A stretch of 64,000 bases of DNA from Tsukamurella conjunctivitidis (GCF_007858475.1 NZ_VIGX01000016.1:21029-85028); one strand, 5' to 3'. Positions 47,518 to 57,063 are shown, counted from the stretch's first letter. Notes: generated by a model from the letters alone, not told the origin. Translations and numbers: made by a program.

Positions 47518-47580
47518 GGAGTTCGTCTCACCCTGAGCGCGGGCCTCGCGCGGGCTGAGAGGTTCCTGTACAAAAGCCTC

Positions 47581-48174
47581 ATGCACACGTCGATCAAGCT
47601 CGTCTCCGTCACCTTCGCCGCCGCTGCCGTGGTCGCCACCTCCGCCTGCGCCGCCGGCTCCTACGCCGCCCCCGGCTCGCCGTCCTCGTCCTCCTCCGCC
47701 AAGCCCAGCGCCTCGGCCAAGCCCTCCGCGAAGCCGTCCACCAGCGCGTCCGCCAAGCCCTCCGCCGCGAAGGCCACCCCGGTCAAGGCCGGCACCCCGA
47801 GCGCGATCCTCGCCTCCACCGCGTGGGAGACCACCTCCGCCAAGGACGCGAAGGGCGCCAAGGTCGCGCTGACCGACAAGGACGTCAAGAACTACGTCGG
47901 CTGGGCCTACTTCAAGAAGGACGGCACCTTCACGCTCTACAACCTGGACGACACCGCCAAGGGCAAGGGCGACTGGACCGTCTCCGCCGACGGCAAGACC
48001 CGCACCATCGTCGCCAAGAACGCCGACGGCAGCGTGCAGTACAAGCGCACCGTCGAGATCGTGACGCTGACCGAGAAGGAGTTCACGTACCGCGTGTACC
48101 CCGAGGCCTCCAACAAGGCGGTCTACTTCGACATCGTCCACACTCCGACCAAGCACGCCGAGCCGCGCGCGTAG
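47581..48174 (+). CDS. Lipoprotein with DUF4822-like domain
   Basis: A 197-residue exported protein: signal peptide with lipobox ATSAC ending at about residue 23, a Ser/Ala/Lys/Pro linker with repeated AKPSA units to about residue 65, then one compact domain starting ILASTAWETTSAKDAKG with TYRVYPEASNKAVYFDIVH, which I recognise as DUF4822. Function unknown. It lies within the cobalamin genes but has its own 63-base upstream gap containing a GCGCGGGC direct repeat. A role in metal or corrinoid handling would be a guess. Confidence 0.72.
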   Translation: MHTSIKLVSVTFAAAAVVATSACAAGSYAAPGSPSSSSSAKPSASAKPSAKPSTSASAKPSAAKATPVKAGTPSAILASTAWETTSAKDAKGAKVALTDKDVKNYVGWAYFKKDGTFTLYNLDDTAKGKGDWTVSADGKTRTIVAKNADGSVQYKRTVEIVTLTEKEFTYRVYPEASNKAVYFDIVHTPTKHAEPRA

Positions 48175-48204
48175 TCGTCCCGGTCGCTCACTAAGCTGAG
48201 CGGA

Positions 48205-49422
48205 ATGAACAGCCACGGCGCCCCGCACGATCCCTACCTCGTCGGTCTGGATCTGCGAGGGCGCCGTGTCGTCGTCGTGGGGGCCGGCACCGTCGTCCAG
48301 CGTCGCCTGCCCGTGCTGCTCGCCGCCGGCGCGGACGTCCACGTCGTCGCTCCCGAGGCGACTCCCGCGGTGGAGGCGACGCCCGGGATCGTCTGGCACC
48401 GGCGCGCGTACGCCGCCGGCGATCTCCTCGGCGCGTGGTACGCCATGGCCGCCACGAACGACCCCGCGGTGAACGCCGCGGTCGTCGCCGAGGCCGAGGC
48501 GGCGCGCATCTTCTGCGTGCGCGCGGACCTCGCCCGCGAAGGCACGGCCGTCACCCCCGCGACCGTCGTCACGGACGGGCTCCAGGTGGGCGTCCTCGCG
48601 TCCGGGGATCACCGACGGTCCGCCGCCGTCCGCGACGCCATCCGCGCCGTCCTCACGGGCGACGAGGCGGCCCGGCCCACCCGTAAGCCGGAGGGCGTGG
48701 CCCTCGTCGGCGGGGGACCGGGTGATCCGGACCTCATCACCGTGCGCGGCCGCGCGCTGCTCGGCCTCGCCGACGTGGTGGTCGCCGACCGGTTGGCCCC
48801 GCCCCGACTGCTCGCCGAGCTCGGGCCGCACGTCGAGGTGATCGACGCCGCGAAGGTGCCCTACGGCCGGGCCATGGCGCAGCAGGCGATCAACCAGGTG
48901 CTGATCGACCGCGCGCGCGAGGGCAAGTTCGTGGTCCGGCTCAAGGGCGGCGACCCCTATGTCTTCGGGCGGGGCTTCGAGGAACTCGAGGCCCTCGCCG
49001 CCGAGGGGATCCCCGTGACCGTCGTCCCGGGCATCACCAGCTCCATCGCCGCCCCGTCCGCCGCGGGGATCCCGGTGACGCACCGCGGCGTGACGCACGA
49101 GTTCGTCGTCGTCTCCGGACACGTCGCGCCGGGCCACCCGGACAGCCTCGTGGATTGGGACGCCCTCGGCCGGCTGCGCGGCACGATCGTGGTGCTCATG
49201 GCGGTGGAGCGGCTGGCTGTGATCGCCGAGGCGTTGATCGCCGGCGGGCGGCCCGCCGAGACGCCCGCCGCGATCGTCGAGAACGCGACGACCGGCGGCC
49301 AACGCACCGTGCGTGGCACCTTGGCGACCATCCCCGACGACGCAGCGGCCGCGGACGTCGTCCCGCCCGCGGTGCTCGTCGTGGGCCCGACGGCCGGATT
49401 CACCGCGGCGGTGGGCGGCTGA
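48205..49422 (+). CDS. cysG: Fused precorrin-2 dehydrogenase / uroporphyrinogen-III methyltransferase
   Basis: A 405-residue CysG-like fusion for siroheme and early cobalamin synthesis. Residues 1-155 form the NAD-dependent dehydrogenase/ferrochelatase half (LRGRRVVVVGAGTVVQRRLP). Residues 160-405 are the SAM-dependent SUMT half (VALVGGGPGDPDLITVRG, VRLKGGDPYVFGRGFEE, TVVPGITSS). ATG 48205 is seven bases after TAAGCT and has no Shine-Dalgarno, so it is probably leaderless. Supplies precorrin-2 to the pathway containing CobB, CobO and CobQ. Confidence 0.94.
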   Translation: MNSHGAPHDPYLVGLDLRGRRVVVVGAGTVVQRRLPVLLAAGADVHVVAPEATPAVEATPGIVWHRRAYAAGDLLGAWYAMAATNDPAVNAAVVAEAEAARIFCVRADLAREGTAVTPATVVTDGLQVGVLASGDHRRSAAVRDAIRAVLTGDEAARPTRKPEGVALVGGGPGDPDLITVRGRALLGLADVVVADRLAPPRLLAELGPHVEVIDAAKVPYGRAMAQQAINQVLIDRAREGKFVVRLKGGDPYVFGRGFEELEALAAEGIPVTVVPGITSSIAAPSAAGIPVTHRGVTHEFVVVSGHVAPGHPDSLVDWDALGRLRGTIVVLMAVERLAVIAEALIAGGRPAETPAAIVENATTGGQRTVRGTLATIPDDAAAADVVPPAVLVVGPTAGFTAAVGG

Positions 49423-49520
49423 TCCGCACCCGGGGTGTGGGTTTGGGGCGTGTCGGCGAAATGTGACGCCGCCGCGACGGCGATCGTCGCGTGACCCGGC
49501 GATCACCGCTCTGCGCTGCG

Positions 49521-49536
49521 CGAATCGCCCGATTCG
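49521..49536. repeat. Inverted repeat CGAATCG-CC-CGATTCG upstream of the first efpA-like gene
   Basis: A perfect seven-base inverted repeat with a two-base centre, about 105 bases before the exporter start, in a 219-base gap. A similar half-site (CCGATTCGCCCGA) lies in the gap before the second exporter. Possible regulator site. Confidence 0.4.
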
Positions 49537-49627
49537 GGAGAATCACCCGGAAACGAGAACCGTCACTTCAGTAACTCTCGCCACAATTGTTACCGTTCTC
49601 GACTTCCGGATCGGCGGGGGGAGTCGG

Positions 49628-49633
49628 TAGCCT
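49628..49633 (+). promoter_or_regulatory. -10 element (TAGCCT) of the first efpA-like gene
   Basis: TAGCCT, inside GGTAGCCTCGG, ends eight bases before the ATG. The same 11-base block at the same distance precedes the second exporter. Suggests leaderless initiation. Confidence 0.6.
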
Positions 49634-49641
49634 CGGGCATC

Positions 49642-51951
49642 ATGACCTCAACGATGGCGCCCAGCAGCCCGGCGCAGACCTATCGCGTCAAGGGCAGCGC
49701 CGTCGGCATCCCCATCCTCGTCCTCTGCGGGATGATCTTCCTCTCGGTGCTCGACGGCACGGTGGTCTTCGTCGCCATGCCGGAGATCCAGGACGCGCTC
49801 GGTCTGTCGGACGCCACCAAGGTCTGGGTGTTCGGTGCCTACGCGCTCACCTTCGGCGGATTCCTGCTGTTGGGCGGTCGCCTCGGCGACACCTTCGGCC
49901 GTAAGAAGATGTTCCTGCTCGGTGTCATCGGCTTCACGATCGCATCCGCCTTGGCGGGCTTCGCGACGAACGAGGCGTGGCTGCTGGCGGCCCGCGTCGG
50001 TCAGGGATTCTTCGCCGCGATCGCCGGTCCCACCGCTCTCGCGCTCATCGCGACCACGTTCGCGCCGGGCAAGGCACGTAATCAGGCCTTCGCCGTCTTC
50101 GGTGCCATGGCCGGCCTCGGCTCGATCGCCGGCCTCGTCGCCGGAGGCCTGCTCGCCACCATCGACTGGCGGCTGATCTTCTGGATCAACGTCCCCGTCG
50201 GCATCGCCTGCGCGATCGGCGGCTGGTTCACGCTCGACGAGGCCCTGGCCGAGCGTCGGCACGCCCTCGACGTCAAGGGCGCCGCCCTCGCCGTCCTGGG
50301 CTGTGTGACGGGCGTCTACGCCCTCACCGCGGGCCCGGAGGCGCACTGGCAGAGCACGTCGGTCTACATCGCGGCTGTGATCAGCGTGATCAGCCTCGTC
50401 GCCTTCCTCTACGTCGAGCGCACCGCGAAGAACCCGATCCTGCCCTTCTCGCTGTTCAACAACCGCAACCGCGTCGCGGCGATGCTGGCGATCCTGGTCT
50501 GTGGCGCGCTCATCCCGACGCTCGGGTTCTACGTCGCCCTCACCTTCCAGTTGGTCCTCGGCTACACGCCGTTCCAGTCGGGCCTCGCACTGCTGCCCTT
50601 CGCCGTGGGCTTCGGCATCTCCGTCGCGGTCAGTGCCTCGCTGGTGCGGCGCTTCCAGGCGCGGTGGCTCGTGGCCTTCGGCGGGCTCATCGTCTTCCTG
50701 CCGTGCATCTACGTCCCGACCCTCGTGGGCCAGGATCCGGCCACCATCTCCTACTGGCCGCAGATCGCGATCCCGGTGTTCTTCATCGGCATCGGTGTGG
50801 GCATGGCCGTCGTGCCGCTGCCGCTCGGCGCCGTCGCCGGCGTGCGCCCGTCGGAGATCGGCCCGCTGACCGCGCTCATCGAGGTCGCACAGAACCTCGG
50901 CGGCATCATCGGTCTGGCGTCCGTGCAGGTCGTCGTGACCTCGCGGATCATGGCCGAGGGCGGCCCGACGACGGGCCACCTGCGGCACAAGGATCTGCTC
51001 CCCGAGCAGATCACGGCCCTGGCCTCCGGCTACGGCCTGGCCTTCATCGCGTGCGCCGCGATCCTCATCCTGGCCGGCTTCATCGTGGTGCCGTTCATGC
51101 GCTTCACCCCGGACGAGATCGCCGAGGGCCAGGCGGCCAAGGAGTCGAGCGAGTCCGGCGGTGCCATCCCGTCGACCTCGTTCCCGGCGCAGGCCTTCGA
51201 GGACGATGACGACGACGTCGACGACGACTGGGAGCCCCTCGAGGGCGATGTCACCTCGGGTTCCTTCGCCGCGATCCGCCGCGAGGACTTCGACCGCGCG
51301 TACAACGAGCAGCCCGGCGATCCCGAGCCGGTGTACTTCACCGACCGTTTCCGCGCCATCAAGCGCTCCGACGTCCAGGGCGAGGACGCGGCGCAGGCGC
51401 AGGCGCAGGCCGGTCCCGCCGTGCCGCAGCCGCCGACGCAGCAGGTCCCCGTCGCCCGGCCGCCGCGCCGGCCCGTGGCTCCGGCCCCGCAGCAGGCGTA
51501 CTCGCAGCCGAGCGATCCGCTGCGCCGCCCGGCGCCGTCGGCGCCGCAGCAGGCCTACTCGCACCCGAGCGACCCGCTGCCCCGCCCGGGTGGCCGCCCG
51601 GGGGAGGGCCTCGCAGGCATCGCACGTCCGTCGGGCCCGATCCAGCGCGAGAGCGTCGACCTCCCGCGCCCGCCCGTGCCGCCGGCCCCGCGCGCGTCGG
51701 TCCCCGACTACCGACCGCCGCGTCCCGCCCCGCAGCAGTACCGGGCCGATCCGCCGGCGCGGCCGCGCGGGAGCGGCCCCGCCCCGCGCCCCGGCGCGGC
51801 CCCCCGGCCCGAGTCTCAGTTCCAGGGGGTGCCCGCCGCTGCGCGTCCCGGTCGGCACGCCGCCCCGGAGCCCGACGGCATGCATCACCCGGCACCGACC
51901 CCGCAGGCGGATCGCGTGAGCCGGGCGCGCCGTCATCGCCTGGAGGACTGA
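49642..51951 (+). CDS. EfpA-like 14-helix MFS exporter with long disordered C-terminal tail (copy 1)
   Basis: A 769-residue DHA2-type transporter. Residues 1-490 hold 14 helices with LGGRLGDTFGRKK (motif A) and GLGSIAGLVAGGLLATIDWR (motif C), and closely resemble mycobacterial EfpA, which also sits just before proS. After the last helix come an acidic stretch (EDDDDDVDDDWEP), the segment REDFDRAYNEQPGDPEPVYF and about 170 residues rich in Pro, Gln and Arg with repeated QQAYS.PSDPL. EfpA of M. tuberculosis lacks such a tail (about 530 residues). Leaderless ATG 49642. Likely lipid or drug export. Confidence 0.88.
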   Translation: MTSTMAPSSPAQTYRVKGSAVGIPILVLCGMIFLSVLDGTVVFVAMPEIQDALGLSDATKVWVFGAYALTFGGFLLLGGRLGDTFGRKKMFLLGVIGFTIASALAGFATNEAWLLAARVGQGFFAAIAGPTALALIATTFAPGKARNQAFAVFGAMAGLGSIAGLVAGGLLATIDWRLIFWINVPVGIACAIGGWFTLDEALAERRHALDVKGAALAVLGCVTGVYALTAGPEAHWQSTSVYIAAVISVISLVAFLYVERTAKNPILPFSLFNNRNRVAAMLAILVCGALIPTLGFYVALTFQLVLGYTPFQSGLALLPFAVGFGISVAVSASLVRRFQARWLVAFGGLIVFLPCIYVPTLVGQDPATISYWPQIAIPVFFIGIGVGMAVVPLPLGAVAGVRPSEIGPLTALIEVAQNLGGIIGLASVQVVVTSRIMAEGGPTTGHLRHKDLLPEQITALASGYGLAFIACAAILILAGFIVVPFMRFTPDEIAEGQAAKESSESGGAIPSTSFPAQAFEDDDDDVDDDWEPLEGDVTSGSFAAIRREDFDRAYNEQPGDPEPVYFTDRFRAIKRSDVQGEDAAQAQAQAGPAVPQPPTQQVPVARPPRRPVAPAPQQAYSQPSDPLRRPAPSAPQQAYSHPSDPLPRPGGRPGEGLAGIARPSGPIQRESVDLPRPPVPPAPRASVPDYRPPRPAPQQYRADPPARPRGSGPAPRPGAAPRPESQFQGVPAAARPGRHAAPEPDGMHHPAPTPQADRVSRARRHRLED

Positions 51952-51962
51952 CGGACTCCGTT

Positions 51963-52008
51963 CCCGGCGTGTCGCCCCGAATGTGACCATCGGGGCGGCG
52001 GAGCCGGG
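51963..52008 (+). terminator. Strong stem-loop after the first efpA-like gene
   Basis: CGCCCCGA (51973-51980) pairs with TCGGGGCG (51990-51997) around the loop ATGTGACCA, and outside it CCCGGC (51963-51968) pairs with GCCGGG (52003-52008). No U-tract. Probably terminates copy 1. Confidence 0.6.
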
Positions 52009-52146
52009 CCGATTCGCCCGACACCGTCCCTGGGCTGCGGAAAGCACCCCCGCGATGGTTGCGGAGTGCACGCACCGCGGCATCGGGGCGGGCGACACGA
52101 GCCGAAAACCGGCGTGAGCGATTTCTTCGCGACTTCTCTCAGCCGG

Positions 52147-52152
52147 TAGCCT
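52147..52152 (+). promoter_or_regulatory. -10 element (TAGCCT) of the second efpA-like gene
   Basis: GGTAGCCTCGG again, with TAGCCT ending eight bases before ATG 52161, identical in spacing to copy 1. Confidence 0.6.
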
Positions 52153-52160
52153 CGGTCTCC

Positions 52161-54518
52161 ATGACATCGACGATGGTCCCCGGGGCCCCGGCGCAGACGT
52201 ACCGCGTCAAGGGCAGCGCTCTCGGCATCGCCATCGTCGTCCTCTCCGGGATGATGTTCCTCGCCGTCCTCGACGGCACCGTGGTCTTCGTCGCGCTACC
52301 GCGGATCCAGGACGCGATGCATCTGTCGGACGCCGCGAAGATCTGGGTCTTCGGTGCGTACGCGGTGACCTTCGGCGGGTTCATGCTGCTCGGCGGCCGG
52401 CTCGGCGACACCTTCGGGCGCAAGCGGATGTTCATCTTCGGCGTCGCGGGGTTCACCCTCGCCTCGCTGCTCACCGGGTTCGCGACCAACGAGGCGTGGC
52501 TGCTCGTCGCGCGCGCCGGGCAGGGGCTCTTCGCCGCGATCGCCTGCCCGACCGCATTGGCGCTGATCGCCACGACCTTCGCCCCCGGTAAGGCGCGCAA
52601 CCAGGCCTTCGCGATCTTCGGCGCCATGGCCGGGCTCGGCTCGGTGTCGGGCCTCGTCGCGGGCGGCCTGCTCGCCACGTGGGACTGGCGCTTCGTCTTC
52701 TGGATCAACGTCCCGGTGGGCATCGTGTGCGTCATCGGCGCGGTCATCGCCCTCGAGGAATCGACCTCCGAGCGGCGCCATGCCCTCGACATCAAGGGCG
52801 CCTTCCTCGCGGTGGCGGGCTGCGTCGCCGGCGTCTACACCCTCACCATGGGGCCCGAGGAGCACTGGCAGGGGGCGAGCATCTACATCGCCGCCGCCGT
52901 CAGCGTGGTCTGCCTCGTCGCGTTCCTCGTGGTGGAGCGGACGGCCAAGAACCCGATCCTGCCGTTCTCGCTGTTCCACAACCGCAACCGCGTCGCGGCG
53001 ATGGTCGCCATCCTCGTCTGCGGCGCGCTCATCCCGACGCTCGGCTTCTACGTCGCGCTCACCTTCCAGCAGGTGCTGGGGTACTCGCCCCTGCAGTCCG
53101 GCCTGGCCCTGATCCCCTTCGCGGTCGGTATGGGCATCGCCGCCCCCATCTCGTCCAAGCTCGCGCTGAAGATCCAGGCCCGTTGGCTCGTCGCGATCGG
53201 CGGCGTCATCGTCTTCCTGCCGTGCATCTACGTGCCGACGCTCATGACCAAGGACCCGTCCACGGTCAGTTACTTCCCGTACATCGGACTGCCCGTCTTC
53301 CTCATCGGCCTGGGCGTGGGCTTCGCGATGATCCCGCTGCCGATCTGCGCCCTGGCCGGGGTGCGTCCGTCGGAGACGGGCCCGATGTCGGCGCTGGTCG
53401 AGGTGTGCCAGAACATCGGCGGCATCGTCGGGCTGGCCTCCGTGCAGGTGCTGGTGACCTCGCGGATCATGAAGGAGGGCGGCCCGACCAAGGGCGAGAT
53501 CACCCACGACATGCTCGACGCGGCGCAGCGCAGCGCGCTGGCGTCGGGGTACGGCCTCGCGTTCATCGCCTGCGCCGCGATCCTCATTCTCGCCGGTCTC
53601 GTCGTGGTGCCCTTCATGCGGTTCACGCCGGAGGAGGTCGCCGAGGGGCAGGCGGCCCAGGAGTCGAGCAAGTCGGGCGGGTCGATCCCGTCGACCTCCT
53701 TCCCGGCGCAGGCCTTCGACCACGAGGACGACGTCGACGACGACTGGGAGCCCCTCGAGGGCGATGTCACGTCCGGATCCTTCCCGGCGGTTCGACGCGA
53801 GGACTTCGACCGGGCGTACAACGAGCAGCCCGGTGACCCGGAGCCCGTGTACTTCACCGATCGGTTCCGCGCCATCAAGCGCCCGCCGCCGGCGCAGGCC
53901 GCCCCACCGGTCCAGCGGCCGGTGCAGCAGACTCCGGCTCCGTCGGCACCCACCGTGCCGCAGCAGGCGTACTCGCACCCCAGCGACCCGTTGCCCCGCA
54001 CCGGGCGGCCCGGTGAGGGACTCGCCGGCGTCGCCCGACCGTCCGGGCCGATCCAGCGCGAGAGCTCCGAGCTGTCGCGCCCGCCGCAGCCCCCACAGGC
54101 CCCGCGCCCCGCGGCGGACCCGCAGTACCGGGCCCCGGCACCCGCGCCGCAGCAGCGCCCGAGCGCGCCGATCCAGCGCCCCAGCGCGCCGATCCAGCGT
54201 CCGAGCGGACAGCATCCGCGGCCAGCCCAGCCCGGTCAGTCGCCGGGCCGACCGGGGCATCCCGCTCAGCAGAGCCGGCCGATGCAGCGACCCAGCGGCG
54301 CGATCCCTCGCCCGGGGCAGCCGACTCAGCGCCCGAGCGGGCCCGTGCAGCGCCCGAGCGCGCCGATCCAGCGTCCGCCCGCCGCGCCCCCGCAGCAGGC
54401 CCCGGCCGCCGGTGGCCGGCACTCGCTGCCCGAGCCCGATGCGATGCATCGGCCGGAGGCGTCACCGCAGGCCGAGCGCGTGAGCCGCGCCCGGCGGCAC
54501 CGCCTCGACGAGGACTGA
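52161..54518 (+). CDS. EfpA-like 14-helix MFS exporter with long disordered C-terminal tail (copy 2)
   Basis: A 785-residue paralogue of the preceding gene. The membrane part is nearly collinear and mostly identical (for example QTYRVKGSA, LDGTVVFVA, GAYAVTFGGF). The tail repeats the acidic block and REDFDRAYNEQPGDPEPVYF exactly, then diverges into Pro/Gln/Arg runs with RPSAPIQ repeats, and both copies end in RVSRARRHRL. Clear tandem duplication, own leaderless promoter. The tails could be cytoplasmic interaction platforms. Substrate unknown. Confidence 0.88.
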   Translation: MTSTMVPGAPAQTYRVKGSALGIAIVVLSGMMFLAVLDGTVVFVALPRIQDAMHLSDAAKIWVFGAYAVTFGGFMLLGGRLGDTFGRKRMFIFGVAGFTLASLLTGFATNEAWLLVARAGQGLFAAIACPTALALIATTFAPGKARNQAFAIFGAMAGLGSVSGLVAGGLLATWDWRFVFWINVPVGIVCVIGAVIALEESTSERRHALDIKGAFLAVAGCVAGVYTLTMGPEEHWQGASIYIAAAVSVVCLVAFLVVERTAKNPILPFSLFHNRNRVAAMVAILVCGALIPTLGFYVALTFQQVLGYSPLQSGLALIPFAVGMGIAAPISSKLALKIQARWLVAIGGVIVFLPCIYVPTLMTKDPSTVSYFPYIGLPVFLIGLGVGFAMIPLPICALAGVRPSETGPMSALVEVCQNIGGIVGLASVQVLVTSRIMKEGGPTKGEITHDMLDAAQRSALASGYGLAFIACAAILILAGLVVVPFMRFTPEEVAEGQAAQESSKSGGSIPSTSFPAQAFDHEDDVDDDWEPLEGDVTSGSFPAVRREDFDRAYNEQPGDPEPVYFTDRFRAIKRPPPAQAAPPVQRPVQQTPAPSAPTVPQQAYSHPSDPLPRTGRPGEGLAGVARPSGPIQRESSELSRPPQPPQAPRPAADPQYRAPAPAPQQRPSAPIQRPSAPIQRPSGQHPRPAQPGQSPGRPGHPAQQSRPMQRPSGAIPRPGQPTQRPSGPVQRPSAPIQRPPAAPPQQAPAAGGRHSLPEPDAMHRPEASPQAERVSRARRHRLDED

Positions 54519-54525
54519 GACCCGA

Positions 54526-55272
54526 TCAGCCGCTGGTGACGATCGTGACCTCGGTCGGCGACGACAGCTCGGCCCGCAGCCCGGCCTTCTCGGCGACCTT
54601 CACGACGGCCTTCGCGTCGCCCGGCTCGGCCCGGCTGATCACCAGCGCCCGCGCCAGCAGGCCCTTGTGGTGCTTGTTGAAGTGCGAGACCACGGCTCGC
54701 GAGCCGTCCTGCTTCTCCGTGACGACGGTGGCGGTGACCGCGCCCGGCACCCTGCCGAGCGCCGCGTAGCCGCCGGACCGCAGGTCCACGACCAGCCCGC
54801 GGTCCGCAGCGGCCAGCGCATCCGCGAGATCCGGCTTCCACTGCGCCGCCAACGTGCCCAGGCCCGGCAGCTTCGAGCCCGACGAGAGCCGGTACGCGGG
54901 GATCGCGTCGACCGCCCCGACGGCACCGAACAGCGCGGAGCCGACCGCGAGGCGCGCGTCCGCCTTCGCGCGTTGCGCCTTCGTCAGACCCCGCACGTCG
55001 AGGGCGTCGTAGAGCACCCCCGTGTACTGCTCGATCGCGGCCCGGGTGGGGGCGGTCCGCAGCGCCCGGTTCCGCTCCAGTTCGTCGGTCTGCCCCTCCG
55101 ACAGGCCCAGCGCGGCGCGCGCGGCACCGTCATCCTGCGAGAGCGCGACGAGCGCGCCGAGGAGGCGCTCGCGGGTGGGAGTGAGCGACGGGAAGGTCAG
55201 CCCTTCGAGATCGAGGGGCGCACCGGAACCGCCACCGGCCTTGGTTTCGGACGGGGGAAGCAGGATCAGCAC
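54526..55272 (-). CDS. yaaA: YaaA-family (DUF328) peroxide-stress-like protein
   Basis: A 248-residue protein beginning [16 protein letters not shown] and ending with [16 protein letters not shown], both diagnostic of YaaA/UPF0246. In E. coli YaaA limits intracellular iron during peroxide stress; the biochemical activity is unclear. GTG 55272 chosen because TAGTGT on the minus strand ends seven bases before it. Its -10 shares two bases with the proS -10. Ends eight bases from the convergent exporter gene. Confidence 0.85.
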   Translation of the reverse strand: MLILLPPSETKAGGGSGAPLDLEGLTFPSLTPTRERLLGALVALSQDDGAARAALGLSEGQTDELERNRALRTAPTRAAIEQYTGVLYDALDVRGLTKAQRAKADARLAVGSALFGAVGAVDAIPAYRLSSGSKLPGLGTLAAQWKPDLADALAAADRGLVVDLRSGGYAALGRVPGAVTATVVTEKQDGSRAVVSHFNKHHKGLLARALVISRAEPGDAKAVVKVAEKAGLRAELSSPTEVTIVTSG

Positions 55273-55279
55273 ACCGGAC

Positions 55280-55289
55280 ACACTAAGCT
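55280..55289. promoter_or_regulatory. Overlapping divergent -10 elements of yaaA and proS
   Basis: Minus-strand TAGTGT (55285-55280) and plus-strand TAAGCT (55284-55289) share the TA at 55284-55285. Each lies seven or eight bases from its GTG start. The two start codons are only 25 bases apart, so the genes share one bidirectional promoter. Confidence 0.65.
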
Positions 55290-55297
55290 GTGACGTC

Positions 55298-57055
55298 GTG
55301 ATCACCCGATTCTCCCAGCTGTTCCTGCGCACGCTCCGCGACGACCCGGCGGACGCGGAGGTCCCCAGCCACAAGCTGCTCGTCCGCGCCGGCTACGTGC
55401 GGCGCATCGCGCCCGGCGTCTACTCCTGGCTGCCGCTCGGCCTGCGGGTACTGCGGAACATCGAGCAGGTCGTCCGCGAGGAGATGAACGCGATCGGCGG
55501 GCAGGAGATCCTGCTGCCCGCACTGCTGCCGCGCGAGCCCTACGAGAGCACCAACCGGTGGACCGAGTACGGCGACAGCCTGTTCCGGCTCAAGGACCGC
55601 AAGGGCGCCGACATGATGCTCGGCCCCACCCACGAGGAGATCTTCGCCCTCACCGTCAAGGGTGAGTACAACTCGTACAAGGACCTGCCGGTCATCCTGT
55701 ACCAGATCCAGACGAAGTACCGCGACGAGGAGCGGCCCCGCGCGGGCATCCTCCGGGGCCGCGAGTTCGTCATGAAGGACAGCTACAGCTTCGACACCTC
55801 CGACGAGGGGCTGTCCGAGGCCTACGCCAAGCACCGCGCCGCCTACCAGCGGATCTTCGCGCGCCTCGCTGTCGAGCACGTCATCGTCTCCGCGACGTCC
55901 GGGGCCATGGGCGGCAGCGCGTCCGAGGAGTTCCTCGCGGTGAGTCCCGTCGGCGAGGACACCTACGTCCACTCGACCGAGTCGGACTACGCCGCGAACG
56001 TCGAGGCCGTCATCACGCCCGCGCCGCCGGCGATCCCGCTCGACGGGCTGCCCGCCGCCCAGGTCTTCGACACCCCGGGCACGCCCACGATCGACACGCT
56101 CGTCGCCTGGGCCAACGAGGGCGCCGACGGTGCCTCGGTCCTGGGCCGTGAGGTCACCGCCGCCGACACCCTCAAGAACGTCATGGTCAAGACCCGCGCG
56201 CCCGGCGGCGACTGGGAACTGCTCGGCATCGGCGTCCCCGGCGACCGCGAGGTGGACTTCAAGCGGCTCGAGGCATCCCTCGAGCCCACCGAGGTCGCGC
56301 TCCTCGAGGCCGAGGACTTCGCGAAGTACCCGTTCCTGGTCAAGGGCTACATCGGCCCGAAGGCCCTGCAGGCGAACGAGGTCCGTTACGTCGTGGATCC
56401 GCGCGTGGTCGACGGCACCGCATGGATCACCGGCGCGGACGCGCAGGGACAGCATGTGGTGAACCTCACGGCGGGCCGCGACTTCACCCCCGACGGCACC
56501 ATCGAGGCCGCGGAGGTCCGCGACGGCGACGCCTCGCCCGACGGCAAGGGCGTGCTGAAGTCCGCGCGCGGCATCGAGATCGGCCACATCTTCCAGCTGG
56601 GCCGCAAGTACACCGACGCCTTCGAGATCGACGTGCTCGGCGAGAACGGCAAGCCCGTGCGCCTGACGCAGGGCTCCTACGGTGTCGGCGTCTCGCGGCT
56701 GGTCGCGGTCATCGCGGAGCAGCAGCACGACGACAAGGGGCTGCGCTGGCCCAAGGGCATCGCTCCGTTCGACGTGCACGTGGTCATCGCGAACAAGGAC
56801 GAGGGCGCCTGGGCGGGCGCGGAGGAACTGGCCGGCGCACTCGACGCCGCGGGCCTGCAGGTGCTGCTCGACGATCGCAAGGCCTCGCCCGGCATCAAGT
56901 TCAAGGACTCCGAGCTCGTGGGCGTTCCGACCGTCGTGGTGGTGGGACGCGGCTGGGCCGACGGTGTCGTCGAACTCCGGGACCGGCTCAGTGGCGAGTC
57001 CCGCGAGATCCCCGTCGCCGACGCCGCCGCGGAGATCGCCGCCGCCGCGCGGTAG
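55298..57055 (+). CDS. proS: Prolyl-tRNA synthetase, bacterial long form
   Basis: Charges tRNA-Pro; 585 residues of the prokaryotic type with an editing insertion. Class II motifs: [20 protein letters not shown] (motif 1), [12 protein letters not shown]-like [20 protein letters not shown] (motif 2) and [10 protein letters not shown] (motif 3). The INS editing domain occupies about 220-390 ([14 protein letters not shown]), and the anticodon-binding domain is at the C-terminus. GTG 55298, eight bases after TAAGCT, leaderless. Followed by a bidirectional terminator. Confidence 0.97.
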   Translation: MITRFSQLFLRTLRDDPADAEVPSHKLLVRAGYVRRIAPGVYSWLPLGLRVLRNIEQVVREEMNAIGGQEILLPALLPREPYESTNRWTEYGDSLFRLKDRKGADMMLGPTHEEIFALTVKGEYNSYKDLPVILYQIQTKYRDEERPRAGILRGREFVMKDSYSFDTSDEGLSEAYAKHRAAYQRIFARLAVEHVIVSATSGAMGGSASEEFLAVSPVGEDTYVHSTESDYAANVEAVITPAPPAIPLDGLPAAQVFDTPGTPTIDTLVAWANEGADGASVLGREVTAADTLKNVMVKTRAPGGDWELLGIGVPGDREVDFKRLEASLEPTEVALLEAEDFAKYPFLVKGYIGPKALQANEVRYVVDPRVVDGTAWITGADAQGQHVVNLTAGRDFTPDGTIEAAEVRDGDASPDGKGVLKSARGIEIGHIFQLGRKYTDAFEIDVLGENGKPVRLTQGSYGVGVSRLVAVIAEQQHDDKGLRWPKGIAPFDVHVVIANKDEGAWAGAEELAGALDAAGLQVLLDDRKASPGIKFKDSELVGVPTVVVVGRGWADGVVELRDRLSGESREIPVADAAAEIAAAAR

Positions 57056-57063
57056 CCGCGATT

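Noticed and set aside
46030-49506. 1158-codon minus-strand open frame across cobB and cysG
   Set aside because: Shadow of strongly supported plus-strand genes. Composition is His/Arg/Gly/Asp-rich with no domain.
54151-54205. 21-base tandem repeats as a non-coding element
   Set aside because: They are in frame and encode the RPSAPIQ units in the disordered tail of the second exporter.
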